This document shows positions 46,159 through 58,636 of a stretch of 64,000 nucleotides of DNA, piece by piece. The notes below the pieces were generated by a model. That model saw only the letters and a list, made by a program, of their open reading frames with translations. It did no database searches and had not been told where the DNA came from. Position numbers and translations under genes: made by a program. Positions within the stretch are counted from its first letter, which is position 1, and the number at the start of each line of letters is the position of its first letter. The stretch spans positions 62,001 through 126,000 of the forward strand of contig NW_027150048.1 of assembly GCF_031143425.1 (NCBI RefSeq). The letters are read 5' to 3'. Source of the DNA: Pleurodeles waltl (Eukaryota > Chordata > Amphibia > Caudata > Salamandridae).

Positions 46159-48740
46159 GCGGCACACATGTCAACTTAGACAAAAGTTGAATATTTTTCT
46201 AAGTCCCATCTCATAATGAGATGGGACTTAGAAAAAAATTCAACTTTTGTGAAAAGTCAAAAGAGCTTCCAAGTCCCTTGTCAGAAAGGGAATTTGTTAC
46301 TTCTTTGAAGAAGAAAATTAAATTTGGATGTTTTCACTTTTTGGACGATAAAGGTTGACATTTTTTCTAAGTCCCCATTCAGAATGGGACTTTGTGACTT
46401 TTTTGAAGAAAAAAATTGAAATTTGATTTTTCACTTTTTGGACTAAAAAAGATGAAATTTAGATTATTTCACTTTTTGGATGAAAAAAGTTGAAATTTTT
46501 TCAAAGTGCCCACTCAGAATGGAATTTTTTTCACTTTTTTGAAGAAAAAAATTGAAATTTGATTTTTTCACTTTTAGGACTAAAAAAGATGAAATTTTGA
46601 TTTTTTCACTTTTTTGGTGAAAAAAGTTGAAATTTTTTCCAAGTGCCCACTCAGAATGGAATTTTTTTCACTTTTTTGAAGAAAAAAAATGAAATTTGTT
46701 TTTTTCACTTTGCGACTAAAAAAGATTAAATTTGGATTTTTTCACTTTTTTGGTGAAAAAAGTTGAAATTTTTTCCAAGTGCCCACTCAGAATGATTTTT
46801 TTCCCACTTTTTTGAAGAAAAAAATTGAAATTTGATTTTTCACTTTTTGGACTAAAAAAGATGAAATTTAGATTATTTCACTTTTTGGATGAAAAAAGTT
46901 GAAATTTTTTCCAAGTGCCCACTCAGAATGGGACTTTGTCACTTTTTGACAAAAGCTATATATTTGCACTTTTTCACTATTTGGATCAAAAAAGTTTATC
47001 TTTCCATTCAATAAGTCAAAATGTCCCATTCTGACATGGGAAGCGGCACACATGTAAACTTAGACAACAGTTGAATATTTTTCTAAGTCCCATCTCATAA
47101 TGAGATGGGACTTAGAAAAAAATTCAACTTTTGTGAAAAGTCAAAAGAGCTTCCAAGTCCCTTGTCAGAAACGGAATATTTGTTACTTCTTTGAAGAAGA
47201 AAATTCAATTTGGATGTTTTCACTTTTTGGACGATAAAGGTTGAAATTTTTTCTAAGTCCCCATTCAGAATGGGACTTTGTGACTTTTTTGAAGAAATGT
47301 ATTGAATTTGGATTTTTTCACTTTTTGGATGAAAAAAGAAGAAATTTTTTCAAAGTGCCCATTCTGAACCAGACTTTGTTACTTTTTTGAAGAAAAAAAT
47401 TGAAAATAGATTTTTTCACTTTTGGGACTAAAAAAGATGAAATTTGGATTTTTTCACTTTTTGGATGAAAAAAGTAGAATTTTTTTCCAAGTGCCCACTC
47501 AGAATGGATTTTTTTTCACTTTTTTGAAGAAAAAAATTGAAATTTGATTTTTTCACTTTTAGGACTAAAAAAGATGAATTTTTTTTTTTTCACTTTTTTG
47601 GGTGAAAAAAGTTGAAATTTTTTCCAAGTGCCCACTCAGAATGATTTTTTTTTTACTTTTTTGAAGAAAAAAATTGAAATTTGATTTTTCACTTTTTGGA
47701 CTAAAAAAGATGAAATTTAGATTATTTCACTTTTTGGATGAAAAAAGTTGAAATTTTTTCCAAGTGCCCACTCAGAATGGGACTTTGTCACTTTTTTGAC
47801 AAAAGCTATGAATTTGCACTTTTTCACTATTTGGATCAAAAAAGTTTATCTTTCCATCCAATAAGTCAAAATGTCCCATTCTGACATGGGAAGCGGCACA
47901 CATGTCAACTTAGACAAAAGTTGAATATTTTTCTAAGTCCCATCTCATAATGAGATGGGACTTAGAAAAAAATTCAACTTTTGTGAAAAGTCAAAAGAGC
48001 TTCCAAGTCCCTTGTCAGAAACGGAATTTGTTACTTCTTTGAAGAAGAAAATTAAATTTGGATGTTTTCACTTTTTGGACGATAAAGGTTGAAATTTTTT
48101 CTAAGTCCCCATTCAGAATGGGACTTTGTGACTTTTTTGAAGAAATGTATTGAATTTGGATTTTTTCACTTTTTGGATGAAAAAAGAAGAAGTTTTTTCA
48201 AAGTGCCCATTCTGAACCAGACTTTGTTACTTTTTTGAAGAAAAAAATTGAAAATAGATTTTTTCACTTTTGGGACTAAAAAAGATGAAATTTGGATTTT
48301 TTCACTTTTTGGATGAAAAAAGTAGAAATTTTTTCCAAGTGCCCACTCAGAATAGATTTTTTTTCACTTTTTTGAAGAAAAAAATTGAAATTTGATTTTT
48401 TCACTTTTAGGACTAAAAAAGATGAAATTTTTTTTTTTCACTTTTTGGGGTGAAAAAAGTTGAAATTTTTTCCAAGTGCCCACTCAGAATGATTTTTTTT
48501 TTACTTTTTTGAAGAAAAAAATTGAAATTTGATTTTTCACTTTTTGGACTAAATAAGATGAAATTTAGATTATTTCACTTTTTGGATGAAAAAAGTTGAA
48601 ATTTTTTCCAAGTGCCCACTCAGAATGGGACTTTGTCACTTTTTTGACAAAAGCTATGAATTTGCACTTTTTCACTATTTGGATCAAAAAAGTTTATCTT
48701 TCCATCCAATAAGTCAAAATGTCCCATTCTGACATGGGAA
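46159..48740. repeat. 2.58-kb tandem duplication, copy 2
   Basis: This is the second copy of 43579-46158, offset 2,580 bp. Small differences include one T missing in CACTTTTTGACAAAAGC near 46940 and longer T runs near 47590. Confidence 0.8.
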
Positions 48741-50849
48741 GCGGCACACATGTCAACTTAGACAAAAGTTGAATATTTTTCTAAGTCCCTTCTCATAATG
48801 AGATGGGACTTAGAAAAAAATTCAACTTTTGTCAAAAGTCAAAAGAGCTTCCAAGTCCCTTGTCAGAAAGGGAATTTGTTACTTCTTTGAAGAAGAAAAT
48901 TAAATTTGGATGTTTTCACTTTTTGGACGATAAAGGTTGACATTTTTTCTAAGTCCCCATTCAGAATGGGACTTTGTGACTTTTTTGAAGAAATGTATTG
49001 AATTTGGATTTTTTTCACTTTTTGGATGAAAAAAGAAGAATTTTTTTCAAAGTGCCCATTCAGAGCCAGACATTGTCACTTTTTTGAAGAAAAAAATTGA
49101 AATTAGATTTTTTCACTTTTGGGACTAAAAAAGATGAAATTTGGATTTTTTCACTTTTTGGATGAAAAAAGTTGAAATTTTTTCCAAGTGCCCACTCAGA
49201 ATGGATTTTTTTTCACTTTTTTGAAGAAAAAAATTGAAATTTGATTTTTTCACTTTTAGGACTAAAAAAGATGATTTTTTTTTTTTTTTCACTTTTTGGG
49301 TGAAAAAAGTTGAAATTTTTTCCAAGTGCCCACTCAGAATGATTTTTTTTTTACTTTTTTGAAGAAAAAAATTGAAATTTGATTTTTTCACTTTTTGGAC
49401 TAAAAAAGATGAAATTTAGATTATTTCACTTTTTGGATGAAAAAAGTTGAAATTTTTTCAAAGTGCCCATTCAGAGCCAGACATTGTCACTTTTTTGAAG
49501 AAAAAAATTGAAATTAGATTTTTTCACTTTTGGGACTAAAAAAGATGAAATTTGGATTTTTTCACTTTTTGGATGAAAAAAGTTGAAATTTTTTCCAAGT
49601 GCCCACTCAGAATGGAATTTTTTTCACTTTTTTGAAGAAAAAAATTGAAATTTGATTTTTTCACTTTTAGGACTAAAAAAGATGAAATTTTGATTTTTTC
49701 ACTTTTTTGGTGAAAAAAGTTGAAAATTTTTCCAAGTGCCCACTCAGAATGATTTTTTTCCCACTTTTTTGAAGAAAAAAATTGAAATTTGATTTTTCAC
49801 TTTTTGAACTAAAAAAGATGAAATTTAGATTATTTCACTTTTTGGATGAAAAAAGTTGAAATTTTTTCCAAGTGCCCACTCAGAATGGGACTTTGTCACT
49901 TTTTTGACAAAAGCTATATATTTGCACTTTTTCACTATTTGGATCAAAAAAGTTTATCTTTCCATTCAATAAGTCAAAATGTCCCATTCTGACATGGGAA
50001 GCGGCACACATGTAAACTTAGACAACAGTTGAATATTTTTCTAAGTCCCATCTCATTATGAGATGGGACTTAGAAAAAAATTCAACTTTTGTGAAAAGTC
50101 AAAAGAGCTTCCAAGTCCCTTGTCAGAAACGGAATATTTGTTACTTCTTTGAAGAAGAAAATTCAATTTGGATGTTTTCACTTTTTGGACGATAAAGGTT
50201 GACATTTTTTCTAAGTCCCCATTCAGAATGGGACTTTGTGACTTTTTTGAAGAAATGTATTGAATTTGGATTTTTTCACTTTTTGGATGAAAAAAGAAGA
50301 AATTTTTTCAAAGTGCCCATTCTGAACCAGACATTGTCACTTTTTTGAAGAAAAAAATTGGAATTAGATTTTTTCACTTTTGGGACTAAAAAAGATGAAA
50401 TTTGGATTTTTTCACTTTTTGGATGAAAAAAGTTGAAATTTTTTCCAAGTGCCCATTCTGAACCAGACTTTGTTACTTTTTTGAAGAAAAAAATTGAAAA
50501 TAGATTTTTTCACTTTTGGGACTAAAAAAGATGAATTTTTTTTTTTTTCACTTTTTGGGTGAAAAAAGTTGAAATTTTTTCCAAGTGCCCACTCAGAATG
50601 ATTTTTTTTTTACTTTTTTGAAGAAAAAAATTGAAATTTGATTTTTCACTTTTTGGACTAAAAAAGATGAAATTTAGATTATTTCACTTTTTGGATGAAA
50701 AAAGTTGAAATTTTTTCCAAGTGCCCACTCAGAATGGGACTTTGTCACTTTTTTGACAAAAGCTATGAATTTGCACTTTTTCACTATTTTGATCAAAAAA
50801 GTTTATCTTTCCATCCAATAAGTCAAAATGTCCCATTCTGACATGGGAA

Positions 50850-52280
50850 GCGGCACACATGTCAACTTAGACAAAAGTTGAATATTTTTCTAAGTCCCAT
50901 CTCATAATGAGATGGGACTTAGAAAAAAATTCAACTTTTGTGAAAAGTCAAAAGAGCTTCCAAGTCCCTTGTCAGAAAGGGAATTTGTTACTTCTTTGAA
51001 GAAGAAAATTAAATTTGGATGTTTTCACTTTTTGGACGATAAAGGTTGACATTTTTTCTAAGTCCCCATTCAGAATGGGACTTTGTGACTTTTTTGAAGA
51101 AAAAAATTGAAATTTGATTTTTCACTTTTTGGACTAAAAAAGATGAAATTTAGATTATTTCACTTTTTGGATGAAAAAAGTTGAAATTTTTTCAAAGTGC
51201 CCATTCAGAGCCAGACATTGTCACTTTTTTGAAGAAAAAAATTGAAATTAGATTTTTTCACTTTTGGGACTAAAAAAGATGAAATTTGGATTTTTTCACT
51301 TTTTGGATGAAAAAAGTTGAAATTTTTTCCAAGTGCCCACTCAGAATGGATTTTTTTTCACTTTTTTGAAGAAAAAAATTGAAATATGATTTTTTCACTT
51401 TTAGGACTAAAAAAGATGAATTTTTTTTTTTTCACTTTTTGGGTGAAAAAAGTTGAAATTTTTTCCAAGTGCCCACTCAGAATGATTTTTTTTAAACTTT
51501 TTTGAAGAAAAAAATTGAAATTTGATTTTTCACTTTTTGGACTAAAAAAGATGAAATTTAGATTATTTCACTTTTTGGATGAAAAAAGTTGAAATTTTTT
51601 CAAAGTGCCCATTCAGAGCCAGACATTGTCACTTTTTTGAAGAAAAAAATTGGAATTAGATTTTTTCACTTTTGGGACTAAAAAAGATGAAATTTGGATT
51701 TTTTCACTTTTTGGATGAAAAAAGTTGAAATTTTTTCCAAGTGCCCACTCAGAATGGAATTTTTTTCACTTTTTTGAAGAAAAAAATTGAAATTTGATTT
51801 TTTCACTTTTAGGACTAAAAAATATGAAATTTTGATTTTTTCACTTTTTTGGTGAAAAAAGTTGAAATTTTTTCCAAGTGCCCACTCAGAATGGAATTTT
51901 TTTCACTTTTTTGAAGAAAAAATTTGAAATTTGTTTTTTTCACTTTTGCGACTAAAAAAGATTAAATTTGGATTTTTTTCACTTTTTGGGTGAAAAAAGT
52001 TGAAATTTTTTCCAAGTGCCCACTCAGAATGATTTTTTTCCCACTTTTTTGAAGAAAAAAATTGAAATTTGATTTTTCACTTTTTGGACTAAAAAAGATG
52101 AAAGTTAGATTATTTCACTTTTTGGATGAAAAAAGTTGAAATTTTTTCCAAGTGCCCACTCAGAATGGGACTTTGTCACTTTTTTGACAAAAGCTATGAA
52201 TTTGCACTTTTTCACTATTTGGATCAAAAAAGTTTATCTTTCCATCCAATAAGTCAAAATGTCCCATTCTGACATGGGAA
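50850..52280. repeat. 1,431-bp tandem duplication, copy 1
   Basis: It is repeated head to tail at 52281-53711 with identical core-to-core length. Shared private variants include TTGAAATATGATTTTT (51380 and 52810) and ATTGGAATTAGATT (51649 and 53080). Both copies contain the off-register junction. Confidence 0.85.
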
Positions 52281-53711
52281 GCGGCACACATGTCAACTTA
52301 GACAAAAGTTGAATATTTTTCTAAGTCCCATCTCATAATGAGATGGGACTTAGAAAAAAATTCAACTTTTGTGAAAAGTCAAAAGAGCTTCCAAGTCCCT
52401 TGTCAGAAAGGGAATTTGTTACTTCTTTGAAGAAGAAAATTAAATTTGGATGTTTTCACTTTTTGGACGATAAAGGTTGACATTTTTTCTAAGTCCCCAT
52501 TCAGAATGGGACTTTGTGACTTTTTTGAAGAAAAAAATTGAAATTTGATTTTTCACTTTTTGGACTAAAAAAGATGAAATTTAGATTATTTCACTTTTTG
52601 GATGAAAAAAGTTGAAATTTTTTCAAAGTGCCCATTCAGAGCCAGACATTGTCACTTTTTTGAAGAAAAAAATTGAAATTAGATTTTTTCACTTTTGGGA
52701 CTAAAAAAGATGAAATTTGGATTTTTTCACTTTTTGGATGAAAAAAGTTGAAATTTTTTCCAAGTGCCCACTCAGAATGGATTTTTTTTCACTTTTTTGA
52801 AGAAAAAAATTGAAATATGATTTTTTCACTTTTAGGACTAAAAAAGATGAATTTTTTTTTTTCACTTTTTGGGTGAAAAAAGTTGAATTTTTTTCCAAGT
52901 GCCCACTCAGAATGATTTTTTTTTAACTTTTTTGAAGAAAAAAATTGAAATTTGATTTTTCACTTTTTGGACTAAAAAAGATGAAATTTAGATTATTTCA
53001 CTTTTTGGATGAAAAAAGTTGAAATTTTTTCAAAGTGCCCATTCAGAGCCAGACATTGTCACTTTTTTGAAGAAAAAAATTGGAATTAGATTTTTTCACT
53101 TTTGGGACTAAAAAAGATGAAATTTGGATTTTTTCACTTTTTGGATGAAAAAAGTTGAAATTTTTTCCAAGTGCCCACTCAGAATGGAATTTTTTTCACT
53201 TTTTTGAAGAAAAAAATTGAAATTTGATTTTTTCACTTTTAGGACTAAAAAAGATGAAATTTTGATTTTTTCACTTTTTTGGTGAAAAAAGTTGAAATTT
53301 TTTCCAAGTGCCCACTCAGAATGGAATTTTTTTCACTTTTTTGAAGAAAAAATTTGAAATTTGTTTTTTTCACTTTTGCGACTAAAAAAGATTAAATTTG
53401 GATTTTTTTCACTTTTTGGGTGAAAAAAGTTGAAATTTTTTCCAAGTGCCCACTCAGAATGATTTTTTTCCCACTTTTTTGAAGAAAAAAAATTGAAATT
53501 TGATTTTTCACTTTTTGGACTAAAAAAGATGAAATTTAGATTATTTCACTTTTTGGATGAAAAAAGTTGAAATTTTTTCCAAGTGCCCACTCAGAATGGG
53601 ACTTTGTCACTTTTTTGACAAAAGCTATATATTTGCACTTTTTCACTATTTGGATCAAAAAAGTTTATCTTTCCATTCAATAAGTCAAAATGTCCCATTC
53701 TGACATGGGAA
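52281..53711. repeat. 1,431-bp tandem duplication, copy 2
   Basis: This is the second copy of 50850-52280. Its right end passes into the GCTATATATTT / TGTAAACTTAGACAACAG core subtype, whereas copy 1 ends in the ordinary core, so the exchange took place within or just before the core. Confidence 0.85.
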
Positions 53712-56700
53712 GCGGCACACATGTAAACTTAGACAACAGTTGAATATTTTTCTAAGTCCCATCTCATAATGAGATGGGACTTAGAAAAAAATTCAACTTT
53801 TGTGAAAAGTCAAAAGAGCTTCCAAGTCCCTTGTCAGAAACGGAATATTTGTTACTTCTTTGAAGAAGAAAATTCAATTTGGATGTTTTCACTTTTTGGA
53901 CGATAAAGGTTGAAATTTTTTCTAAGTCCCCATTCAGAATGGGACTTTGTGACTTTTTTGAAGAAATGTATTGAATTTGGATTTTTTCACTTTTTGGATG
54001 AAAAAAGAAGAAATTTTTTCAAAGTGCCCATTCTGAACCAGACTTTGTTACTTTTTTGAAGAAAAAAATTGAAAATAGATTTTTTCACTTTTGGGACTAA
54101 AAAAGATGAAATTTGGATTTTTTCACTTTTTGGATGAAAAAAGTAGAAATTTTTTCCAAGTGCCCACTCAGAATGGATTTTTTTTCACTTTTTTGAAGAA
54201 AAAAATTGAAATTTGATTTTTTCACTTTTAGGACTAAAAAAGATGAATTTTTTTTTTTCACTTTTTGGGTGAAAAAAGTTGAAATTTTTTCCAAGTGCCC
54301 ACTCAGAATGATTTTTTTTTTACTTTTTTGAAGAAAAAAATTGAAATTTGATTTTTCACTTTTTGGACTAAAAAAGATGAAATTTAGATTATTTCACTTT
54401 TTGGATGAAAAAAGTTGAAATTTTTTCCAAGTGCCCACTCAGAATGGGACTTTGTCACTTTTTTGACAAAAGCTATGAATTTGCACTTTTTCACTATTTG
54501 GATCAAAAAAGTTTATCTTTCCATCCAATAAGTCAAAATGTCCCATTCTGACATGGGAAGCGGCACACATGTCAACTTAGACAAAGGTTGAATATTTTTC
54601 TAAGTCCCATCTCATAATGAGATGGGACTTAGAAAAAAATTCAACTTTTGTGAAAAGTCAAAGAGCATCCAAGTCCCTTGTCAGAAACGGAATTTGTTAC
54701 TTCTTGAAGAAGAAAATTAAATTTGGATGTTTTCACTTTTTGGACGATAAAGGTTGACATTTTTTCTAAGTCCCCATTCAGAATGGGACTTTGTGACTTT
54801 TTTGAAGAAATGTATTGAATTTGGATTTTTTCACTTTTTGGATGAAAAAAGAAGAAGTTTTTTCAAAGTGCCCATTCTGAACCAGACTTTGTTACTTTTT
54901 TGAAGAAAAAAATTGAAAATAGATTTTTTCACTTTTGGGACTAAAAAAGATGAAATTTGGATTTTTTTCACTTTTTGGATGAAAAAAGTAGAAATTTTTT
55001 CCAAGTGCCCACTCAGAATGGATTTTTTTTCACTTTTTTGAAGAAAAAAATTGAAATTTGATTTTTTCACTTTTAGGACTAAAAAAGATGAAATTTTTTT
55101 TTTTTCACTTTTTGGGTGAAAAAAGTTGAAATTTTTTCCAAGTGCCCACTCAGAATGATTTTTTTTTTTACTTTTTTGAAGAAAAAAATTGAAATTTGAT
55201 TTTTCACTTTTTGGACTAAAAAAGATGAAATTTAGATTATTTCACTTTTTGGATGAAAAAAGTTGAAATTTTTTCCAAGTGCCCACTCAGAATGGGACTT
55301 TGTCACTTTTTTGACAAAAGCTATGAATTTGCACTTTTTCACTATTTGGATCAAAAAAGTTTATCTTTCCATCCAATAAGTCAAAATGTCCCATTCTGAC
55401 ATGGGAAGCGGCACACATGTCAACTTAGACAAAAGTTGAATATTTTTCTAAGTCCCATCTCATAATGAGATGGGACTTAGAAAAAAATTCAACTTTTGTC
55501 AAAAGTCAAAAGAGCTTCCAAGTCCCTTGTCAGAAAGGGAATTTGTTACTTCTTTGAAGAAGAAAATTAAATTTGGATGTTTTCACTTTTTGGACGATAA
55601 AGGTTGACATTTTTTCTAAGTCCCCATTCAGAATGGGACTTTGTGACTTTTTTGAAGAAATGTATTGAATTTGGATTTTTTCACTTTTTGGATGAAAAAA
55701 GAAGAATTTTTTTCAAAGTGCCCATTCAGAGCCAGACATTGTCACTTTTTTGAAGAAAAAAATTGAAATTAGATTTTTTCACTTTTGGGACTAAAAAAGA
55801 TGAAATTTGGATTTTTTCACTTTTTGGATGAAAAAAGTTGAAATTTTTTTCCAAGTGCCCACTCAGAATGGATTTTTTTTCACTTTTTTGAAGAAAAAAA
55901 TTGAAATTTGATTTTTTCACTTTTAGGACTAAAAAGATGATTTTTTTTTTTTTCACTTTTTGGGTGAAAAAAGTTGAAATTTTTTCCAAGTGCCCACTCA
56001 GAATGATTTTTTTTAAACTTTTTTGAAGAAAAAAATAGAAATTTGATTTTTCACTTTTTGGACTAAAAAAGATGAAATTTAGATTATTTCACTTTTTGGA
56101 TGAAAAAAGTTGAAATTTTTTCAAAGTGCCCATTCAGAGCCAGACATTGTCACTTTTTTGAAGAAAAAAATTGAAATTAGATTTTTTCACTTTTGGGACT
56201 AAAAAAGATGAAATTTGGATTTTTTCACTTTTTGGATGAAAAAAGTTGAAATTTTTTCCAAGTGCCCACTCAGAATGGAATTTTTTTCACTTTTTTGAAG
56301 AAAAAAATTGAAATTTGATTTTTTTCACTTTTAGGACTAAAAAAGATGAAATTTTGATTTTTTCACTTTTTTGGTGAAAAAAGTTGAAATTTTTTCCAAG
56401 TGCCCACTTAGAATGGAATTTTTTTCACTTTTTTGAAGAAAAAATTTGAAATTTGTTTTTTTCACTTTTGCGACTAAAAAAGATTAAATTTGGATTTTTT
56501 TCACTTTTTGGGTGAAAAAAGTTGAAATTTTTTCCAAGTGCCCACTCAGAATGATTTTTTTTTCCACTTTTTTGAAGAAAAAAATTGAAATTTGATTTTT
56601 CACTTTTTGGACTAAAAAGATTAAATTTAGATTATTTCACTTTTTGGATGAAAAAAGTTGAAATTTTTTCCAAGTGCCCACTCAGAATGGGACTTTGTCA

Positions 56701-58636
56701 CTTTTTTGACCAAAGCTATGAATTTGCACTTTTTCACTATTTGGATCAAAAAAGTTTATCTTTCCATTCAATAAGTCAAAATGTCCCATTCTGACATGGG
56801 AAGCGGCACACATGTCAACTTAGACAAAAGTTGAATATTTTTCTAAGTCCCATCTCATAATGAGATGGGACTTAGAAAAAAATTCAACTTTTGTGAAAAG
56901 TCAAAAGAGCTTCCAAGTCCCTTGTCAGAAAGGGAATTTGTTACTTCTTTGATGAAGAAAATTAAATTTGGATTTTTTCACTTTTTGGACGATAAAGGTT
57001 GACATTTTTTCTAAGTCCCCATTCAGAATGGGACTTTGTGACTTTTTTAAAGAAATGTATTGAATTTGGATTTTTTCACTTTTTGGATGAAAAAAGAAGA
57101 ATTTTTTTCAAAGTGCCCATTCAGAGCCAGACATTGTCACTTTTTTGAAGAAAAAAAATTGAAATTTGATTTTTTCACTTTTGGGACTAAAAAAGATGAA
57201 ATTTGTATTTTTTCACTTTTTGGATGAAAAAAGTTGAAATTTTTTCCAAGTGCCCACTCAGAATGGAATTTTTTTCACTTTTTTGAAGAAAAAAATTGAA
57301 AATTGATTTTTTCACTTTTAGGACTAAAAAAGATGAAATTTTGATTTTTTCACTTTTTTGGTGAAAAAAGTTGAAATTTTTTCCAAGTGCCCACTCAGAA
57401 TGGAATTTTTTTCACTTTTTTGAAGAAAAAATGTGAAATTTGTTTTTTTCACTTTTGCGACTAAAAAAGATTAAATTTGGATTTTTTTCACTTTTTGGGT
57501 GAAAAAAGTTGAAATTTTTTCCAAGTGCCCACTCAGAATGATTTTTTTTCCACTTTTTTGAAGAAAAAAATTGAAATTTGATTTTTCACTTTTTGGACTA
57601 AAAAAGATTAAATTTAGATTATTTCACTTTTTGGATGAAAAAAGTTGAAATTTTTTCCAAGTGCCCACTCAGAATGGGACTTTGTCACTTTTTTGACCAA
57701 AGCTATGAATTTGCACTTTTTCACTATTTGGATCAAAAAAGTTTATCTTTCCATTCAATAAGTCAAAATGTCCCATTCTGACATGGGAAGCGGCACACAT
57801 GTCAACTTAGACAAAAGTTGAATATTTTTCTAAGTCCCATCTCATAATGAGATGGGACTTAGAAAAAAATTCAACTTTTGTGAAAAGTCAAAAGAGCTTC
57901 CAAGTCCCTTGTCAGAAACGGAATTTGTTACTTCTTTGAAGAAGAAAATTAAATTTGGATGTTTTCACTTTTTGGACGATAAAGGTTGAAATTTTTTCTA
58001 AGTCCCCATTCAGAATGGGACTTTGTGACTTTTTTGAAGAAATGTATTGAATTTGGATTTTTTCACTTTTTGGATGAAAAAAGAAGAAATGTTTTCAAAG
58101 TGCCCATTCTGAACCAGACTTTGTTACTTTTTTGAAGAAAAAAATGGAAAATAGATTTTTTCACTTTTGGACTAAAAAAGATGAAATTTGGATTTTTTCA
58201 CTTTTTGGATGAAAAAAGTAGAAATTTTTTCCAAGTGCCCACTCAGAATGGATTTTTTTTCACTTTTTTGAAGAAAAAAATTGAAATTTGATGTTTTCAC
58301 TTTTAGAACTAAAAAAGATGAATTTTTTTTTTTTTCAGTTTTTGGGTGAAAAAAGTTGAAATTTTTTCCAAGTGCCCACTCAGAATGATTTTTTTTTAAC
58401 TTTTTTGAAGAAAAAAATTGAAATTTGATTTTTCACTTTTTGGACTAAAAAAGATGAAATTTAGATTATTTCACTTTTTGGATGAAAAAAGTTGAAATTT
58501 TTTCCAAGTGCCCACTCAGAATGGGACTTTGTCACTTTTTTGACAAAAGCTATGAATTTGCACTTTTTCACTATTTGGATCAAAAAAGTTTATCTTTCCA
58601 TCCAATAAGTCAAAATGTCCCATTCTGACATGGGAA

